The notes: generated by a model not told the origin, from the letters alone. A stretch of DNA of 64,000 nucleotides from Sandaracinaceae bacterium (GCA_016712745.1 JADJQN010000004.1:496001-560000); one strand, 5' to 3'. Positions 50,275-59,782 are shown, counted from the first letter of the stretch. Numbers and translations: made by a program.

Positions 50275-51428
50275 CGGATGCGCTCGGCGGCCACGCGGAA
50301 GTAATCGTCATCGGCGGCGGTATCATGGGCCTCGCCACCGCCTTCAATTTGGCGAAATTGGGCCAAAAGAACATCGTCGTCGTCGAGAAGAGCTATCTCT
50401 GCAGCGGTGCATCTGGGCGCAACGGCGGTGGCGTGCGTGCGCAATGGTCAAGCGAAACCAACGTGCGCTTGATGAAAGAATCGGTCGCGCTTTGCAGTGA
50501 GTTTGCGACGCAGATGCGCATCAACGTGTGGTTCCGCCAAGGCGGCTATCTCTTTGTCGCTCGCAATGATGCGCGCGCGAAGGATCTTGAAAAGAGCGTC
50601 GAGCTTCACAAAGCGCACGGGCTTCGTACGCGTATGCTCGACGCCAAACAGGCCAAAGAAGTCGTGCCCGAGCTTGATGCGTCGCGCATCGTGGCCGCAA
50701 GCTACAACCCAGACGATGGCGTTGTGTTCCCGTGGCCCTTTGTATGGGGCTACGCGCGAGCATGTGCGGAGCTTGGCGTAGCGATTCACACGCTCACGGA
50801 GGTGCGCGAGCTTCTTACCGAAGGCACGCGTGTTACTGGCGTGGTCACTTCGCGTGGCACGCTGAAAGCGCCGCTTGTGATCAACGCGACCGGTGCGTGG
50901 AGCCCGGAGATTGCGAGGATGGTGGACGTCACATTGCCGAATCATCCGCATCGCCACGAGATTTGCTCGACGGAGCCGCTCAAGCCCTTCCTACGCCCAC
51001 TCGTCGCAGATCTCTCCAACGGCCTCTACTTCTCGCAGTCCATGCGCGGCGAGATCGTTGGCGGCATCGCGAATGACCATGTGCCTGATGGCCTCAATCA
51101 GGAAAGCTCGCCACTCTTCTTGCAGCTCTACGCGCAAGCGCTCACAGAAACGATGCCAATCCTCGGTTCGGTGCGCGTGCTGCGCCAGTGGGCGGGCGCC
51201 TACGACATCACGCCCGACGGCAGTCCAATTGTGGGGTTTATCGACGAAATTGAGGGTTTTTATCAGATCTGCGGATTCATGGGCCACGGCTTCATGATGG
51301 CGCCCATCATGGGCAAGCTCGTTGCTGAACATTTGCTCGGCAAGAGCACCGATCCGATCTTCGAACACTGGAACCTGCGGCGCTTTCGGGAAGGCAAGCT
51401 TGTCCCGGAGACGATGATACTCGGTTGA
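50271..51428 (+). CDS. FAD-dependent amine dehydrogenase beta subunit (DAO family, SoxB/LhpB-like)
   Basis: The ATG at 50271 overlaps the previous stop by 4 nt; an open frame further up is shadow sequence. The 385-aa protein has a DAO FAD-binding fold: AEVIVIGGGIMGLATAFNLAKLG, GASGRNGGGVRAQW, NATGAWSPEIARM and QWAGAYDITPDGSPIVGF near the C-terminus. It is expected to oxidise a secondary amine, for example sarcosine, D-hydroxyproline or an opine. The absence of a folate-binding (GcvT) domain in any of the three genes speaks for the hydroxyproline or opine dehydrogenase type. The true substrate cannot be told. It ends exactly next to the convergent lipoprotein gene. Confidence 0.8.
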   Translation: MTDALGGHAEVIVIGGGIMGLATAFNLAKLGQKNIVVVEKSYLCSGASGRNGGGVRAQWSSETNVRLMKESVALCSEFATQMRINVWFRQGGYLFVARNDARAKDLEKSVELHKAHGLRTRMLDAKQAKEVVPELDASRIVAASYNPDDGVVFPWPFVWGYARACAELGVAIHTLTEVRELLTEGTRVTGVVTSRGTLKAPLVINATGAWSPEIARMVDVTLPNHPHRHEICSTEPLKPFLRPLVADLSNGLYFSQSMRGEIVGGIANDHVPDGLNQESSPLFLQLYAQALTETMPILGSVRVLRQWAGAYDITPDGSPIVGFIDEIEGFYQICGFMGHGFMMAPIMGKLVAEHLLGKSTDPIFEHWNLRRFREGKLVPETMILG

Positions 51429-52124
51429 CTAGAAAGTCGCTTCGGCGCCGAAGTTCAGCGAGCGCCCGTAGTCGTGCTTCTCAGCATCGACCATATGGAT
51501 GAAGCTGAAGCCGCCGTAGAGCGAAACCGATGAGCTGCCATCTTCCTCGCGAATAGGCAATCGCATGCCGAGTGTCCACGTATCACCGAACGTGAAGTGG
51601 GGGCGATAGGTCTGAAGCATCGGCATGTCGCCGTCGTTGTTGGGCAACGTCAGTGTGCGTGGTCCGAGGGGTGAGCTGGTCCATGCGCGAACGGAGAAGA
51701 AGGGGACGAGATATGGATTCTCGTAGGCAGCGATGAATCCAATGTCCGGACTGAAAAATCCGCCGGCCGACGACGTCCCGGCGCCGACGCCACCTGTGAA
51801 TGCCAAATACTTAGCAATGTTGATTTTGCCGCCGATGCGGAGCGACGGGGCGACGTGTCCATCTTCAAACGCGAGAAAGTTCGCTTCCATCACGCCATCG
51901 AGGTTGTCCGTGAAGCCATGACGCGCGCGCAGTGTCCCGAAGTAGATGTTCGCCCACGCAGCGTCGCCAGCGCCGCCCTCAAGCTGCAGCGCCGTTCGAT
52001 CCGCGCCCACGGTGGCGGCGGATTCCAGCGGGGCGAGACGTGCCGGTGGCGAGTACAAATGTGTCGAACAGCCCGCTGCGAGAATGCCGATGGATAGAGT
52101 TACCACGTAAATCGGGCGGTTCAT
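51429..52124 (-). CDS. Barrel-like lipoprotein of unknown function
   Basis: The 231-aa protein starts at ATG 52124 with the lipobox LAAGC (Cys19). The mature chain alternates hydrophobic and polar strands (ALQLEGGAGDAAWANIYFGTL, LDGVMEANFLAFEDG, PSLRIGGKINIAKYLAFTG, SVSLYGGFSFIHMV) and ends with FGAEATF, typical of an outer-membrane-type barrel with a terminal Phe. No family was recognised. It converges on the beta-subunit gene with no gap and is followed upstream by the radical SAM gene. Confidence 0.7.
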   Translation of the reverse strand: MNRPIYVVTLSIGILAAGCSTHLYSPPARLAPLESAATVGADRTALQLEGGAGDAAWANIYFGTLRARHGFTDNLDGVMEANFLAFEDGHVAPSLRIGGKINIAKYLAFTGGVGAGTSSAGGFFSPDIGFIAAYENPYLVPFFSVRAWTSSPLGPRTLTLPNNDGDMPMLQTYRPHFTFGDTWTLGMRLPIREEDGSSSVSLYGGFSFIHMVDAEKHDYGRSLNFGAEATF

Positions 52125-52145
52125 CGGTTTAGGTCTCCAAGCTGT

Positions 52146-53633
52146 TTAGGCGACAATGCGTAACGCTCTACGCGTGCGCGTCGCAGGTAGCGCATCGAAT
52201 GCGCGCTTCCACGCAGAGAATTTTCCGCCCGCGTGCACTGCGTCAAGCACGGCAAGACCTTCCGCGCGTCCTCCTTGCGCAAGTACGTATTCAATCCATG
52301 CCCAGCGAGCACTCGTCGCGCGAACGTCCACGCGTCCGCGTACGCCGCGACGTAGACGATCCATTCGATGTTCCACTATTGGCATGCCAGCAAACGGTTC
52401 GCCGTCGAGCGGCGTGTTGCGCTTGGCGACGAAGGGAGCGACGCCCATCGAGAGCGGAATAATCTTCGAAAGCTCGCTAGAAAAACGCACGAGCTCGTCG
52501 ATGTCTTCATCTTCTTCGCCCGGTACGCCGACCATCATGTAGAGCTTCATGCGCTCCATGCCGTGCAAGCGCGCAAGCTCAGCAGCCTTGACCAAATGTT
52601 TCTCTCGCGTCTTTCGCTGCAGTGACTCGCGCACGCGCTCGCTCGGTCCGTCGCCTGCGGTCGTGAGGGTTTTGTATCCGCCGCGCTTGAGCGCTGCCAC
52701 GAAGCGGTCGTTCAGTCGGTCGGGACGCAGCGAGGAAAGTCCTACTTCGCGGCCCTGATCGACGAGTTTTTCGACGATATCTGCAATCTTCGGATGATCG
52801 CTCACGGCCGCCCCCACTAGACCGACACGTCGTGCGTCATCGGGAATGCGTTCGAAAATCGTCTCCATCGGAACGATGCGCATGCCGCCGTTGGTCGAGC
52901 GACGCATCACGCAATAGCGACAGCCACGTGAACACCCGCGCGAGGTCTCGAGCAAAAACATATCCCGCAACTCGGTATTGGGCGTGGTGATCTGACCGTA
53001 GGCCGGAAGCTTCGCGTCGTCGCACTGTGCAATCGGAGGCATCTCATCGCCATGCAGGGTCGGAACGAAGCAGGACGGAATCTCGCGCCCGAGCGTTGCG
53101 AGCGTTTCCTCGTGGCTGTTGGACGCGAAGATAATGTCGAGTGCCTGATGCACGGTCTCATCGGCTTCGCCCATCAGGACGGCGTCCGCAAAAGGAGCAA
53201 GCGGTAGTGGATTGCTAAAGGTGAGCGGCCCGCCGCACAAGATAAACGGATCGCGCGGCCCACGATCCGCAGCAAGCGGAGGAATGCCCGCGAGCTCAAG
53301 CGCTTGAATCAATCCGGCGATTTCGGTCTCGTAGGCAACCGACACGGCGACGATACGGAAACTGCTGACAGGGCGCTGACCTTCATAGGTGAAAAGTGGC
53401 GCACGCGTTTGCTTCCATGCGTCGACATCGTCCGGCAAGAACGCGCGCTCGGCACCGCGGCCCGAGGCGTGGATGCTGCGGTAGATCGTTTGATAGCCCA
53501 GCGAGGACATCCCGGTGTGATAGGGACTCGGATAGAGCAAGCAGACGCTCTCCGGAACTTCGCTAAACAGCGTGCCGCGCTCGTCCTGCAATCGTGAGCG
53601 AACCAGCGCCCTCAGTGAATCGGTAGTCGTCAA
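52146..53633 (-). CDS. B12-binding-type radical SAM protein
   Basis: The 495-aa protein has an N-terminal region of the B12-binding type (PSPYHTGMSSLGYQTIYRSI, ILCGGPLTFSNPLPLAPFADAVLMGEADE, cited in parts) and a radical SAM core with the exact CxxxCxxC motif CSRGCRYC at about residue 240, then GLVGAAVSDHPKIADI and MMVGVPGEEDEDIDELV. This matches the TIGR03960-like family of uncharacterised radical SAM proteins. A 4Fe-4S cluster and SAM are expected; whether the N-terminal domain really binds cobalamin is not visible. The gene starts 53633 and is followed by the barrel-like lipoprotein gene on the same strand. Confidence 0.85.
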   Translation of the reverse strand: MTTTDSLRALVRSRLQDERGTLFSEVPESVCLLYPSPYHTGMSSLGYQTIYRSIHASGRGAERAFLPDDVDAWKQTRAPLFTYEGQRPVSSFRIVAVSVAYETEIAGLIQALELAGIPPLAADRGPRDPFILCGGPLTFSNPLPLAPFADAVLMGEADETVHQALDIIFASNSHEETLATLGREIPSCFVPTLHGDEMPPIAQCDDAKLPAYGQITTPNTELRDMFLLETSRGCSRGCRYCVMRRSTNGGMRIVPMETIFERIPDDARRVGLVGAAVSDHPKIADIVEKLVDQGREVGLSSLRPDRLNDRFVAALKRGGYKTLTTAGDGPSERVRESLQRKTREKHLVKAAELARLHGMERMKLYMMVGVPGEEDEDIDELVRFSSELSKIIPLSMGVAPFVAKRNTPLDGEPFAGMPIVEHRMDRLRRGVRGRVDVRATSARWAWIEYVLAQGGRAEGLAVLDAVHAGGKFSAWKRAFDALPATRTRRALRIVA

Positions 53634-53793
53634 CGCGGCGCAGTATAGCTAGTTCGGGCCTTGGGGCGACTTGGCCGGGCGCTGACGTCTGCGGGGGCCA
53701 CCCAGCCGAGGTCAGCACTCTCCATCTGGGGTAATAGTTCGCGAATTACGCGCGATTGTTGTCGGCCCAGCTCTTGCTCTCTACGAGACTTCC

Positions 53794-55098
53794 ATGCCGC
53801 ACCGCAAAGTATCTCCCCTCGGTTTGATTGCGCTCTGCGTCACGACAGCTTGCGTGGCGAATGGGCCGGCCGAGCATGTCGGAGCGGCTCAAGGCGAACT
53901 TGCCCGTAGCGGACCCTGGGCGATCCCGGCCGACGTGCTCGCGCTCGCGGCGTCGCAAGAAGTGCCCATGACCGAAGGCGGGCCGTGGGTCGGATCAAGC
54001 GGATGCTCCGGCACGTTCACCCAAGGCGCGCGCGCGCTTGGCGATTACATCCGCGATAACTTTCCGCAGGTCACGAGCTACGGCGGATATAGCTGCCGCG
54101 CCATTGTTGGCGACGCTCAGTGGATGTCTGTTCACGGAACGGGCCGCGCACTTGATCTTTTCATTCCGGTGGATCGCGCTGTCTCGGGCGAAGCCAACGC
54201 AGACAACAGCAAAGGCGATGTCGTCGCAAACTGGCTTATCGCAAACGCCGAGTACATCGGTATTCAACGCGTGATCTGGGATCGCTATCTGTGGCAATCG
54301 GATGATTGGGGTGATGGCCGCGCGACGCCCTACAACTCGCCCGGTTCGCATCCGCACAACGATCACATTCACATGGAGCTATCTGTTGAAGGCGGACAAC
54401 GCGCGACGGCGTTCTTCAGCGGTCCAATGGACGCGCCGGTCTCGGGTGGTTGCGCTGCGCTTCCCGCCGTGGGCGGCGTCGTGGACAACAGCAGCACGTG
54501 CTTCCAAGCTTTCGGAAACGACACCGGCTGGCGTCACGTTGCTGGTGCAGGCATCGAGTCCTCCTACGTATGGACCAACGCCGCGAGCGCGAGCGCGCCG
54601 TCAAACTGGGGCCGTTGGGCTTTGAACTTGTCCACAGCGGGCACGTATACCGTTGAAGTCCATCTCGTTGCGGAGCACGCCGTCTTCGATCGCGCTCGCT
54701 ATAGCATCGTGCACAACGAGGAGGCCGACACGGTCATGCTCGATCAACATGCGGCAAACGGCTGGGTCACGCTCGGTGATTTCGACTTCGTAGCCGGCGG
54801 CGCGCAATCGGTTGCGCTCTATGACGACGCGCCCGGCACCGTCGTGAGTGATCAACATCTGTGCTTCGACGCGATCCGCGTGATCAACACGGATCCAAAC
54901 GCCGTCACTGACTCACCCGCCGATGACCCACTTGGACACGGAGGCACGCCGGGATCCACCAGCCGCGTGCAAAACCCTGGCTGCTCTGTAAGCGACACAT
55001 CTTCTGCATCGCGCGGCGCGACCTTCTTCGTGCTCGCCCTGGGCGCGATGCTTTCGGCCCTTCGCAGGCGTCGTCACAACGAGTCATCGACTTCCTAA
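53794..55098 (+). CDS. M15/extensin-like peptidase with golvesin-type domain and MYXO-CTERM-like end
   Basis: The 434-aa protein has a lipobox-like CVTTAC at Cys20. A peptidase domain (about 65-215) carries HGTGRALDLFIP and SHPHNDHIHMEL, the His/Asp and His-x-His ligands of the M15/VanY-like and extensin-like families that hydrolyse cell-wall peptides. A golvesin-type beta domain follows (SSYVWTNAASASAPSNWGRW, ADTVMLDQHAANGW). The C-terminus has GCS (396-398), a membrane helix and RRRR, a MYXO-CTERM-like sorting signal, followed by seven residues. Having both a lipobox and a MYXO-CTERM end is odd. It is a free-standing gene, probably a surface-exposed wall hydrolase. Confidence 0.75.
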   Translation: MPHRKVSPLGLIALCVTTACVANGPAEHVGAAQGELARSGPWAIPADVLALAASQEVPMTEGGPWVGSSGCSGTFTQGARALGDYIRDNFPQVTSYGGYSCRAIVGDAQWMSVHGTGRALDLFIPVDRAVSGEANADNSKGDVVANWLIANAEYIGIQRVIWDRYLWQSDDWGDGRATPYNSPGSHPHNDHIHMELSVEGGQRATAFFSGPMDAPVSGGCAALPAVGGVVDNSSTCFQAFGNDTGWRHVAGAGIESSYVWTNAASASAPSNWGRWALNLSTAGTYTVEVHLVAEHAVFDRARYSIVHNEEADTVMLDQHAANGWVTLGDFDFVAGGAQSVALYDDAPGTVVSDQHLCFDAIRVINTDPNAVTDSPADDPLGHGGTPGSTSRVQNPGCSVSDTSSASRGATFFVLALGAMLSALRRRRHNESSTS

Positions 55099-55143
55099 CG
55101 AGCCGGCGTATATGGACGTTCGCGGTCGCAGCTTACCGATGAC

Positions 55144-58100
55144 CTATTCGTAAAGATAAGCCGCGCCGGACTGCACTATCGAGTTGTCCGCTTGGTTGCC
55201 GTTCACACCCGTCGCGCTGCTGTCTTCGCCATCGGCACCTACCGCGAGCATCGTGCCATCTGCTGACAGAGAAACCGCTGCTCCGAAGCCATCGCCCGCA
55301 CCGGTGTTCGGCGCTTTCACGTATCTCGCTTGCGCCCATACGCCCGCCGTGCGGCTAAACACGTACACAGCGCCCGCAGCAACGATCGAGTTGTTGGCTT
55401 GATCGCCGCCGATGCCCGTCGCATTGCTTCGTTCTCGGAAGGCGCCCACTGCGAGGGATGCGCCGTCTGATGACAGGGAAATCGATCCCCCGAAGCTGTC
55501 CCCTGCGTTTGTGTTTGATGCCTTGACGTACGCCTCCTGCGCCCACACGCCCGCCGTGCGCCGAAAAACGTACACCGCACCGGCTAGGTCCATCGAGTTG
55601 TCCGCTTGGTTGCCGTTGATGCCCGTCGCGCTGCTATCTTCTTGGGTGACACCTACCGCCAACGTCATCCCGTCCGCCGACAGCGCGAGCGCTTGGCCGA
55701 AAAAGTCCTGTACGTCGGGGTTCGACGCTTTGACGTACGCCTCTTGCGCCCACACGCCGAGCGTGCGGCGAAACACATAGACCGCGCCTGCATACGGTAC
55801 GGAGTTGTCTGCGTCATTGCCATTGACGCCCATAGCGCCGCCGGACTCTTGGCGCGCGCCGACCGCCAACGCTGTTCCATCCGCTGACAAGGAGATCGAG
55901 CTTCCGAACCAATCCTCTAGGCCCGAGTTTGACGCTTTGACGTACGCTTCTTGCGCCCAGACGCCGGCTGTGCGGCGAAATACGTACGCCGCTCCTGCCT
56001 GGATCGTCGAGTTGTCGGCTTGGTTACCGCCGATGCCCGTCGCACTGCTGCTTTCGGTGACGGCGCCCACCGCTAGCGTCGTGCCATCCGCGGACAACGA
56101 AGCCGAGAGGCCGAACAAGTCGCTTCCAGTGTTCGACGCCTTGACGTACGCCTCCTGCGCCCACACTCCAGCGGTGCGGCGAAACACATACACCGCGCCC
56201 GCTCCGTCTATCGAGTTGTCGGCCTGGTCGCCGTTGATGCCCATTGCATTGCTGTCTTCCAAGAAAGCACCTACCGCCAGCGTGGCGCCATCTGCGGACA
56301 ATGAAACCGACAAGCCGAACCAGTCGCCCGCGTTTGTGTTCGACGCTTTGATATACGCTTCTTGCGTCCACACGCCGGCGCTGCGGCGAAAGACATAGAC
56401 CGCACCTGCAGCACTCATTGAGTTATCAGCTTGGTTGCCGTCGATGCCTGTCGCGTTGCTATCTTCGTTGTAGCTGCTCACGGCTAGCGTCATGCCGTCC
56501 GTCGATAGTGCGACCAGGTAACCGAAGGAATCATCTGCGCCGGTGTTCGACGCCTTGAAGTAGGTGATTCCACGATCGTTGTCGATGTTCGTGACCGAAA
56601 CGTCGCTCGCATCGACGCCACTGTAAGCCACGTCCGCGCTAACTGCGGCGCCCGTCACAATCGTGTACGCGATGTCGCCGTCGTCTACGAGACTGTCGTC
56701 AACGCCCGTCACCGTGACCGTTCGCGGCACGTTCCAATTTCCCGTTGTGAAGGTGAGCGACGCCGGCGAAACGGTCCCCTCGGTGGTGTCGCTCGACGTC
56801 AGGGAGATGACCACGTTCGCTGCCGGTTGCGAGGTCAGCACTACGGTGAACGCCGCCGTCCCACCCGCTTCCGTCGTCACAAGACCTGAAGTCGGAGTGA
56901 CAGCAACGCCCACGGCATCGTTGTCGGTATTCGTCACCGAGACATCGCTCGGATTCACCCCGCTGTACGTCAGGTCTGAGCTCACTCCAGCGCCGGTAAT
57001 GATTGAGAAAGCGACATCGCCATCAACGAGACCATCGTCGATGCCAGTCACAGTGACCGTTCGCGCCACGCTCCAGTTGCCTGCTGTAAAAGTCAGCGAC
57101 GCCGGCGAAACGGTCCCCTCCGTTGCGTCGCTCGACGTAAGGGAGATCACGACATCGTTCGCAGGCTGTGAGGTCAGCACTACTGTGAAAGTCGCCGTAC
57201 CGCCGGCTTCTGACGTCACAAGGCCCGAGGTCGGAGTTACAGTAATGCCTGCGGTATCGTCGTCGGTGTTTGTGACCGAGACATCACTTGGATCCAGACC
57301 GCTGTACGCAGGGTCCGAGCTCACCGCAGCGTCGGTGATGATCGTGTACGCGATGTCCCCATCGGCAGCGAGGTCGTCCACGCCTGTGATGGTCACGGTC
57401 TGTGGCGTCGACCAACTCATCGTCGTGAACGTTAGCAACGCTGGCGATATCGTGCCTTCCGTCGCATCGTTCGACATGAGAGTCACGATGACGCTGCTGG
57501 TGGGTTGCGAGCTGAGCACCACTGTGAACGTCGCGGCCCCACTTGCTTCCGTCGTCACAAGACCTGAAGTCGGCATCACCACAATTGATGCCATGTCGTT
57601 GTCGGTGTTTGTCACCGTGACGTCGCTCGCGTCGTAGCCGTTGTAGGCTGCGCCTGTGCTCGACGCCGGCATCGTCACAATCGTGTAGACGACGCTGCCA
57701 TCCGCGATGAAGTCATCCACACCGGTCACTGTCACTGTTTGCGCGACGTTCCAGTCGCCCATTGTAAAACTCAGCAACCCGGGAAAAACCGTACCCTCCG
57801 TCGTGTCCGAGCTCATCAGTGCGACGCTCACGGCCGACGTCGGTTGCGCGGTAAGCACGACGGTGAACGTCGCTGTTCCACCGGCCTCCGTCGTCCCGAG
57901 ACCGGAAGTCGGCATCACGAGGATGCCTGCGACTTCGTCGTCATCGTTGACGCCGCTCACATCGGGCACCGAGAGGCTGTCGTAGTCCACATCTGTACTA
58001 GTGGTGTCGCTCGTCACAATGACAAAGGGTGCGTCTCCGTCTGCGACCGCATCGTCGACGCCGGTGACGGTAATTGTCTGCGGCGTCGCCCAGGTCAGCG

Positions 58101-58824
58101 TTGTGAAGGTCACGGTCATCGGCGACACGGTTGCTTCGGTCGGCGTGTCGCTCGCGAGCGTGAGGGTGACGTCCGCCGTCGGCGCCACGTTCAGCTGAAC
58201 CGTGAAGGTATTGCTACCACCCGCTTCCGTCGTGGCAAGACCCGACGTGCGGCTAACCGTGACTCCGGGCGATTCGTTGTCGAGGTTCGTTACCGACACA
58301 TCGTCCGCGTTCATGCTGTCGTAGCGTTCGTCGGCGCTCACCGCTGGCTCGGTGACGACCGTGTACTCGACATCTCCATCGCGCACGCCGTCGTCGACAC
58401 CTGTGACCGTGATCGTTTGCGCCGTATTCCAGTCCGCGTTCGTGAAGGTCACCGATGCCGGCGAAACCGTGCCCTCGGCTGTGTTGGAGCTTGTAAGATC
58501 GACGACCACGTCGGCTGTCGGCATGGCGCCAAGCACTATCGTGAACGTTGTGGTGCCATCTGCCTCGTTCGTCACGAGCCCAGACGTGGGTGTAACTACA
58601 ATGCTTGCTGCGGTGCTCGCCATGTCGAGTGACGCCGCATCGGCGTCGATCGTCGCATCCGCGTCTACGGTTGCATCGACGCCTTCGTCGATTGCCGAGT
58701 CGATATCGATCGTCAGGTCAGGACCCCCGCCGTCGCCGCGATCCAACGGGTCGTATCCGATACGCCCACATCCACAAAGCACAACGACAGCCACAAGCGA
58801 AACGAAGTAAACGAACAATTTCAC
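55144..58824 (-). CDS. Giant lipoprotein: six Calx-beta-like repeats plus FG-GAP repeats
   Basis: The start is best placed at GTG 58824, which opens the signal VKLFVYFVSLVAVVVLCGC; an ATG at 58857 is possible. The 1226-aa protein has the lipobox LCGC followed by GRIGYDPL, an Asp/Ala linker, and six Calx-beta-like repeats of the same type as at 5545-9972 (VTPTSGLVTTEAGGTATF, VSPASLTFTxGNWN, TVTGVDD). Its C-terminal 470 residues are seven FG-GAP-like units of about 70 aa (SLSADGATLAVGAFxEDSNATGI, GAVYVFRRTAGVWAQEAYVKASN, cited in part), typical of integrin-like propellers. It is probably anchored in the outer membrane. The DNA under the FG-GAP part is tandem repetitive, with a period near 205-210 bp. 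Confidence 0.85.
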   Translation of the reverse strand: MKLFVYFVSLVAVVVLCGCGRIGYDPLDRGDGGGPDLTIDIDSAIDEGVDATVDADATIDADAASLDMASTAASIVVTPTSGLVTNEADGTTTFTIVLGAMPTADVVVDLTSSNTAEGTVSPASVTFTNADWNTAQTITVTGVDDGVRDGDVEYTVVTEPAVSADERYDSMNADDVSVTNLDNESPGVTVSRTSGLATTEAGGSNTFTVQLNVAPTADVTLTLASDTPTEATVSPMTVTFTTLTWATPQTITVTGVDDAVADGDAPFVIVTSDTTSTDVDYDSLSVPDVSGVNDDDEVAGILVMPTSGLGTTEAGGTATFTVVLTAQPTSAVSVALMSSDTTEGTVFPGLLSFTMGDWNVAQTVTVTGVDDFIADGSVVYTIVTMPASSTGAAYNGYDASDVTVTNTDNDMASIVVMPTSGLVTTEASGAATFTVVLSSQPTSSVIVTLMSNDATEGTISPALLTFTTMSWSTPQTVTITGVDDLAADGDIAYTIITDAAVSSDPAYSGLDPSDVSVTNTDDDTAGITVTPTSGLVTSEAGGTATFTVVLTSQPANDVVISLTSSDATEGTVSPASLTFTAGNWSVARTVTVTGIDDGLVDGDVAFSIITGAGVSSDLTYSGVNPSDVSVTNTDNDAVGVAVTPTSGLVTTEAGGTAAFTVVLTSQPAANVVISLTSSDTTEGTVSPASLTFTTGNWNVPRTVTVTGVDDSLVDDGDIAYTIVTGAAVSADVAYSGVDASDVSVTNIDNDRGITYFKASNTGADDSFGYLVALSTDGMTLAVSSYNEDSNATGIDGNQADNSMSAAGAVYVFRRSAGVWTQEAYIKASNTNAGDWFGLSVSLSADGATLAVGAFLEDSNAMGINGDQADNSIDGAGAVYVFRRTAGVWAQEAYVKASNTGSDLFGLSASLSADGTTLAVGAVTESSSATGIGGNQADNSTIQAGAAYVFRRTAGVWAQEAYVKASNSGLEDWFGSSISLSADGTALAVGARQESGGAMGVNGNDADNSVPYAGAVYVFRRTLGVWAQEAYVKASNPDVQDFFGQALALSADGMTLAVGVTQEDSSATGINGNQADNSMDLAGAVYVFRRTAGVWAQEAYVKASNTNAGDSFGGSISLSSDGASLAVGAFRERSNATGIGGDQANNSIVAAGAVYVFSRTAGVWAQARYVKAPNTGAGDGFGAAVSLSADGTMLAVGADGEDSSATGVNGNQADNSIVQSGAAYLYE
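55150..56580. repeat. Tandem DNA repeats of about 205-210 bp under the FG-GAP modules
   Basis: Near-identical blocks (for example CGCCCACACGCCxGCCGTGCGGCGAAA) recur at about 55340, 55550, 55760, 55970, 56170 and 56380 inside the FG-GAP region. The high similarity makes recombination, copy-number change and assembly collapse likely here. Confidence 0.7.
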
Positions 58825-58927
58825 GAAAAGCCCCCCACGGCGCGCGAAACGTAACATCGACTGTTAAGCGCTGTCGATCGTTCACCACGGGCAAACAGCA
58901 AAGCACATGACCGACTGGAGTGAGCAA

Positions 58928-58949
58928 CGGAGAGGTCTTCACCTCTCCG
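58928..58949 (-). terminator. Candidate hairpin behind the lepB-miaE unit
   Basis: A perfect 9-bp stem (58928-58936 with 58941-58949) with a CTTC loop on the plus strand (GAAG on the minus strand) lies about 40 nt downstream of the lepB stop. No T-run follows on either strand, so it is only a weak terminator candidate or a processing hairpin. Confidence 0.35.
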
Positions 58950-58987
58950 ATGTCATCGAAAGACAAGATCAGAGCAAAAGCCCAGCG

Positions 58988-59782
58988 CTAGTGGACGCTG
59001 GTGAACATGCGCTCGCGTCGCCACCGACCCGATTGCGTCTCGCTCGACCAGTAGATGAAGAGCGCGCGTCCCTTGATGCGCTTCGCGGAAACCGTGCCGA
59101 AGTATCGACTGTCGTTCGAATGATCGCGATGATCGCCGAGCACGAAAATTTCGCCCGGTGGCACGCGGAGTGGGAACACGGTTGTCGGCGGTTGCGAATC
59201 GGCGTGGTCGGTGCTGGTCGTGTACGTCGTGTTGCCCACGTGCTCGCGCACCCAATCGCAACCGAGTTCGTGTTGGGGCTCGTTCGTGTAGTGGCAAGGG
59301 CCGAGGCGCGCGCCCGTCACGCGCGTTCCGTTGCGCGTGACGACATCGTCTTCGACGTCGATGATGTCGCCCGGCAAACCAATCACGCGCTTCACGATGT
59401 CGACGCCGTCTTTGCCCTTTAGAATGATGACGTCACCCACATGCGGCATGCCCCACGAGACAACGGCTTCATCGGCTCCTGGGAAGAACAAGCCGTACAT
59501 GAACTTGGCAACCACAACGCGGTCGCCGTCCAAGAGCGTCGGCATCATCGACGGACCTTCGATCTCGAAAGCTTCGAAAAGCACGATGCGAATGAACATA
59601 GCGAGGATCACCGCACCCGCGATGGTCTTCACGTTCGCGACGATACGGTCGCGCGGAGTTTCTCTGCGGTCGTCGGGAACGCGGCCAGCGAGCGGAGATT
59701 CGGGCGCTGTTTCCCCAGCCGGCGCGACTGCGACTGGATGTTCAGGCGGTGCTTGGGGGTCGAGTTCGTCCGGCGGCGTCAT
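58988..59782 (-). CDS. lepB: Signal peptidase I
   Basis: The ATG at 59782 overlaps the miaE stop by 4 nt (ATGA); the longer open frame to 59881 is shadow sequence. The 264-aa protein has a Pro/Ala-rich cytoplasmic N-terminus, a membrane helix at about 52-70 (AGAVILAMFIRIVLFEAF), the catalytic Ser78 in EGPSMMPTLLDGD, Lys131 in VDIVKRVIGLPGD, and FVLGDHRDHSNDSRYFG. It cleaves signal peptides from exported proteins at the inner membrane. A Cys pair around CHYTN/LGCDWV in the insertion is less usual. It is coupled to miaE. Confidence 0.93.
   Translation of the reverse strand: MTPPDELDPQAPPEHPVAVAPAGETAPESPLAGRVPDDRRETPRDRIVANVKTIAGAVILAMFIRIVLFEAFEIEGPSMMPTLLDGDRVVVAKFMYGLFFPGADEAVVSWGMPHVGDVIILKGKDGVDIVKRVIGLPGDIIDVEDDVVTRNGTRVTGARLGPCHYTNEPQHELGCDWVREHVGNTTYTTSTDHADSQPPTTVFPLRVPPGEIFVLGDHRDHSNDSRYFGTVSAKRIKGRALFIYWSSETQSGRWRRERMFTSVH

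Noticed and set aside
57739..58632. 297-aa open frame on the plus strand under the second Calx-beta lipoprotein
   Set aside because: It follows the opposite-strand repeats exactly and has no homology signal; the repeated DNA keeps several frames open.
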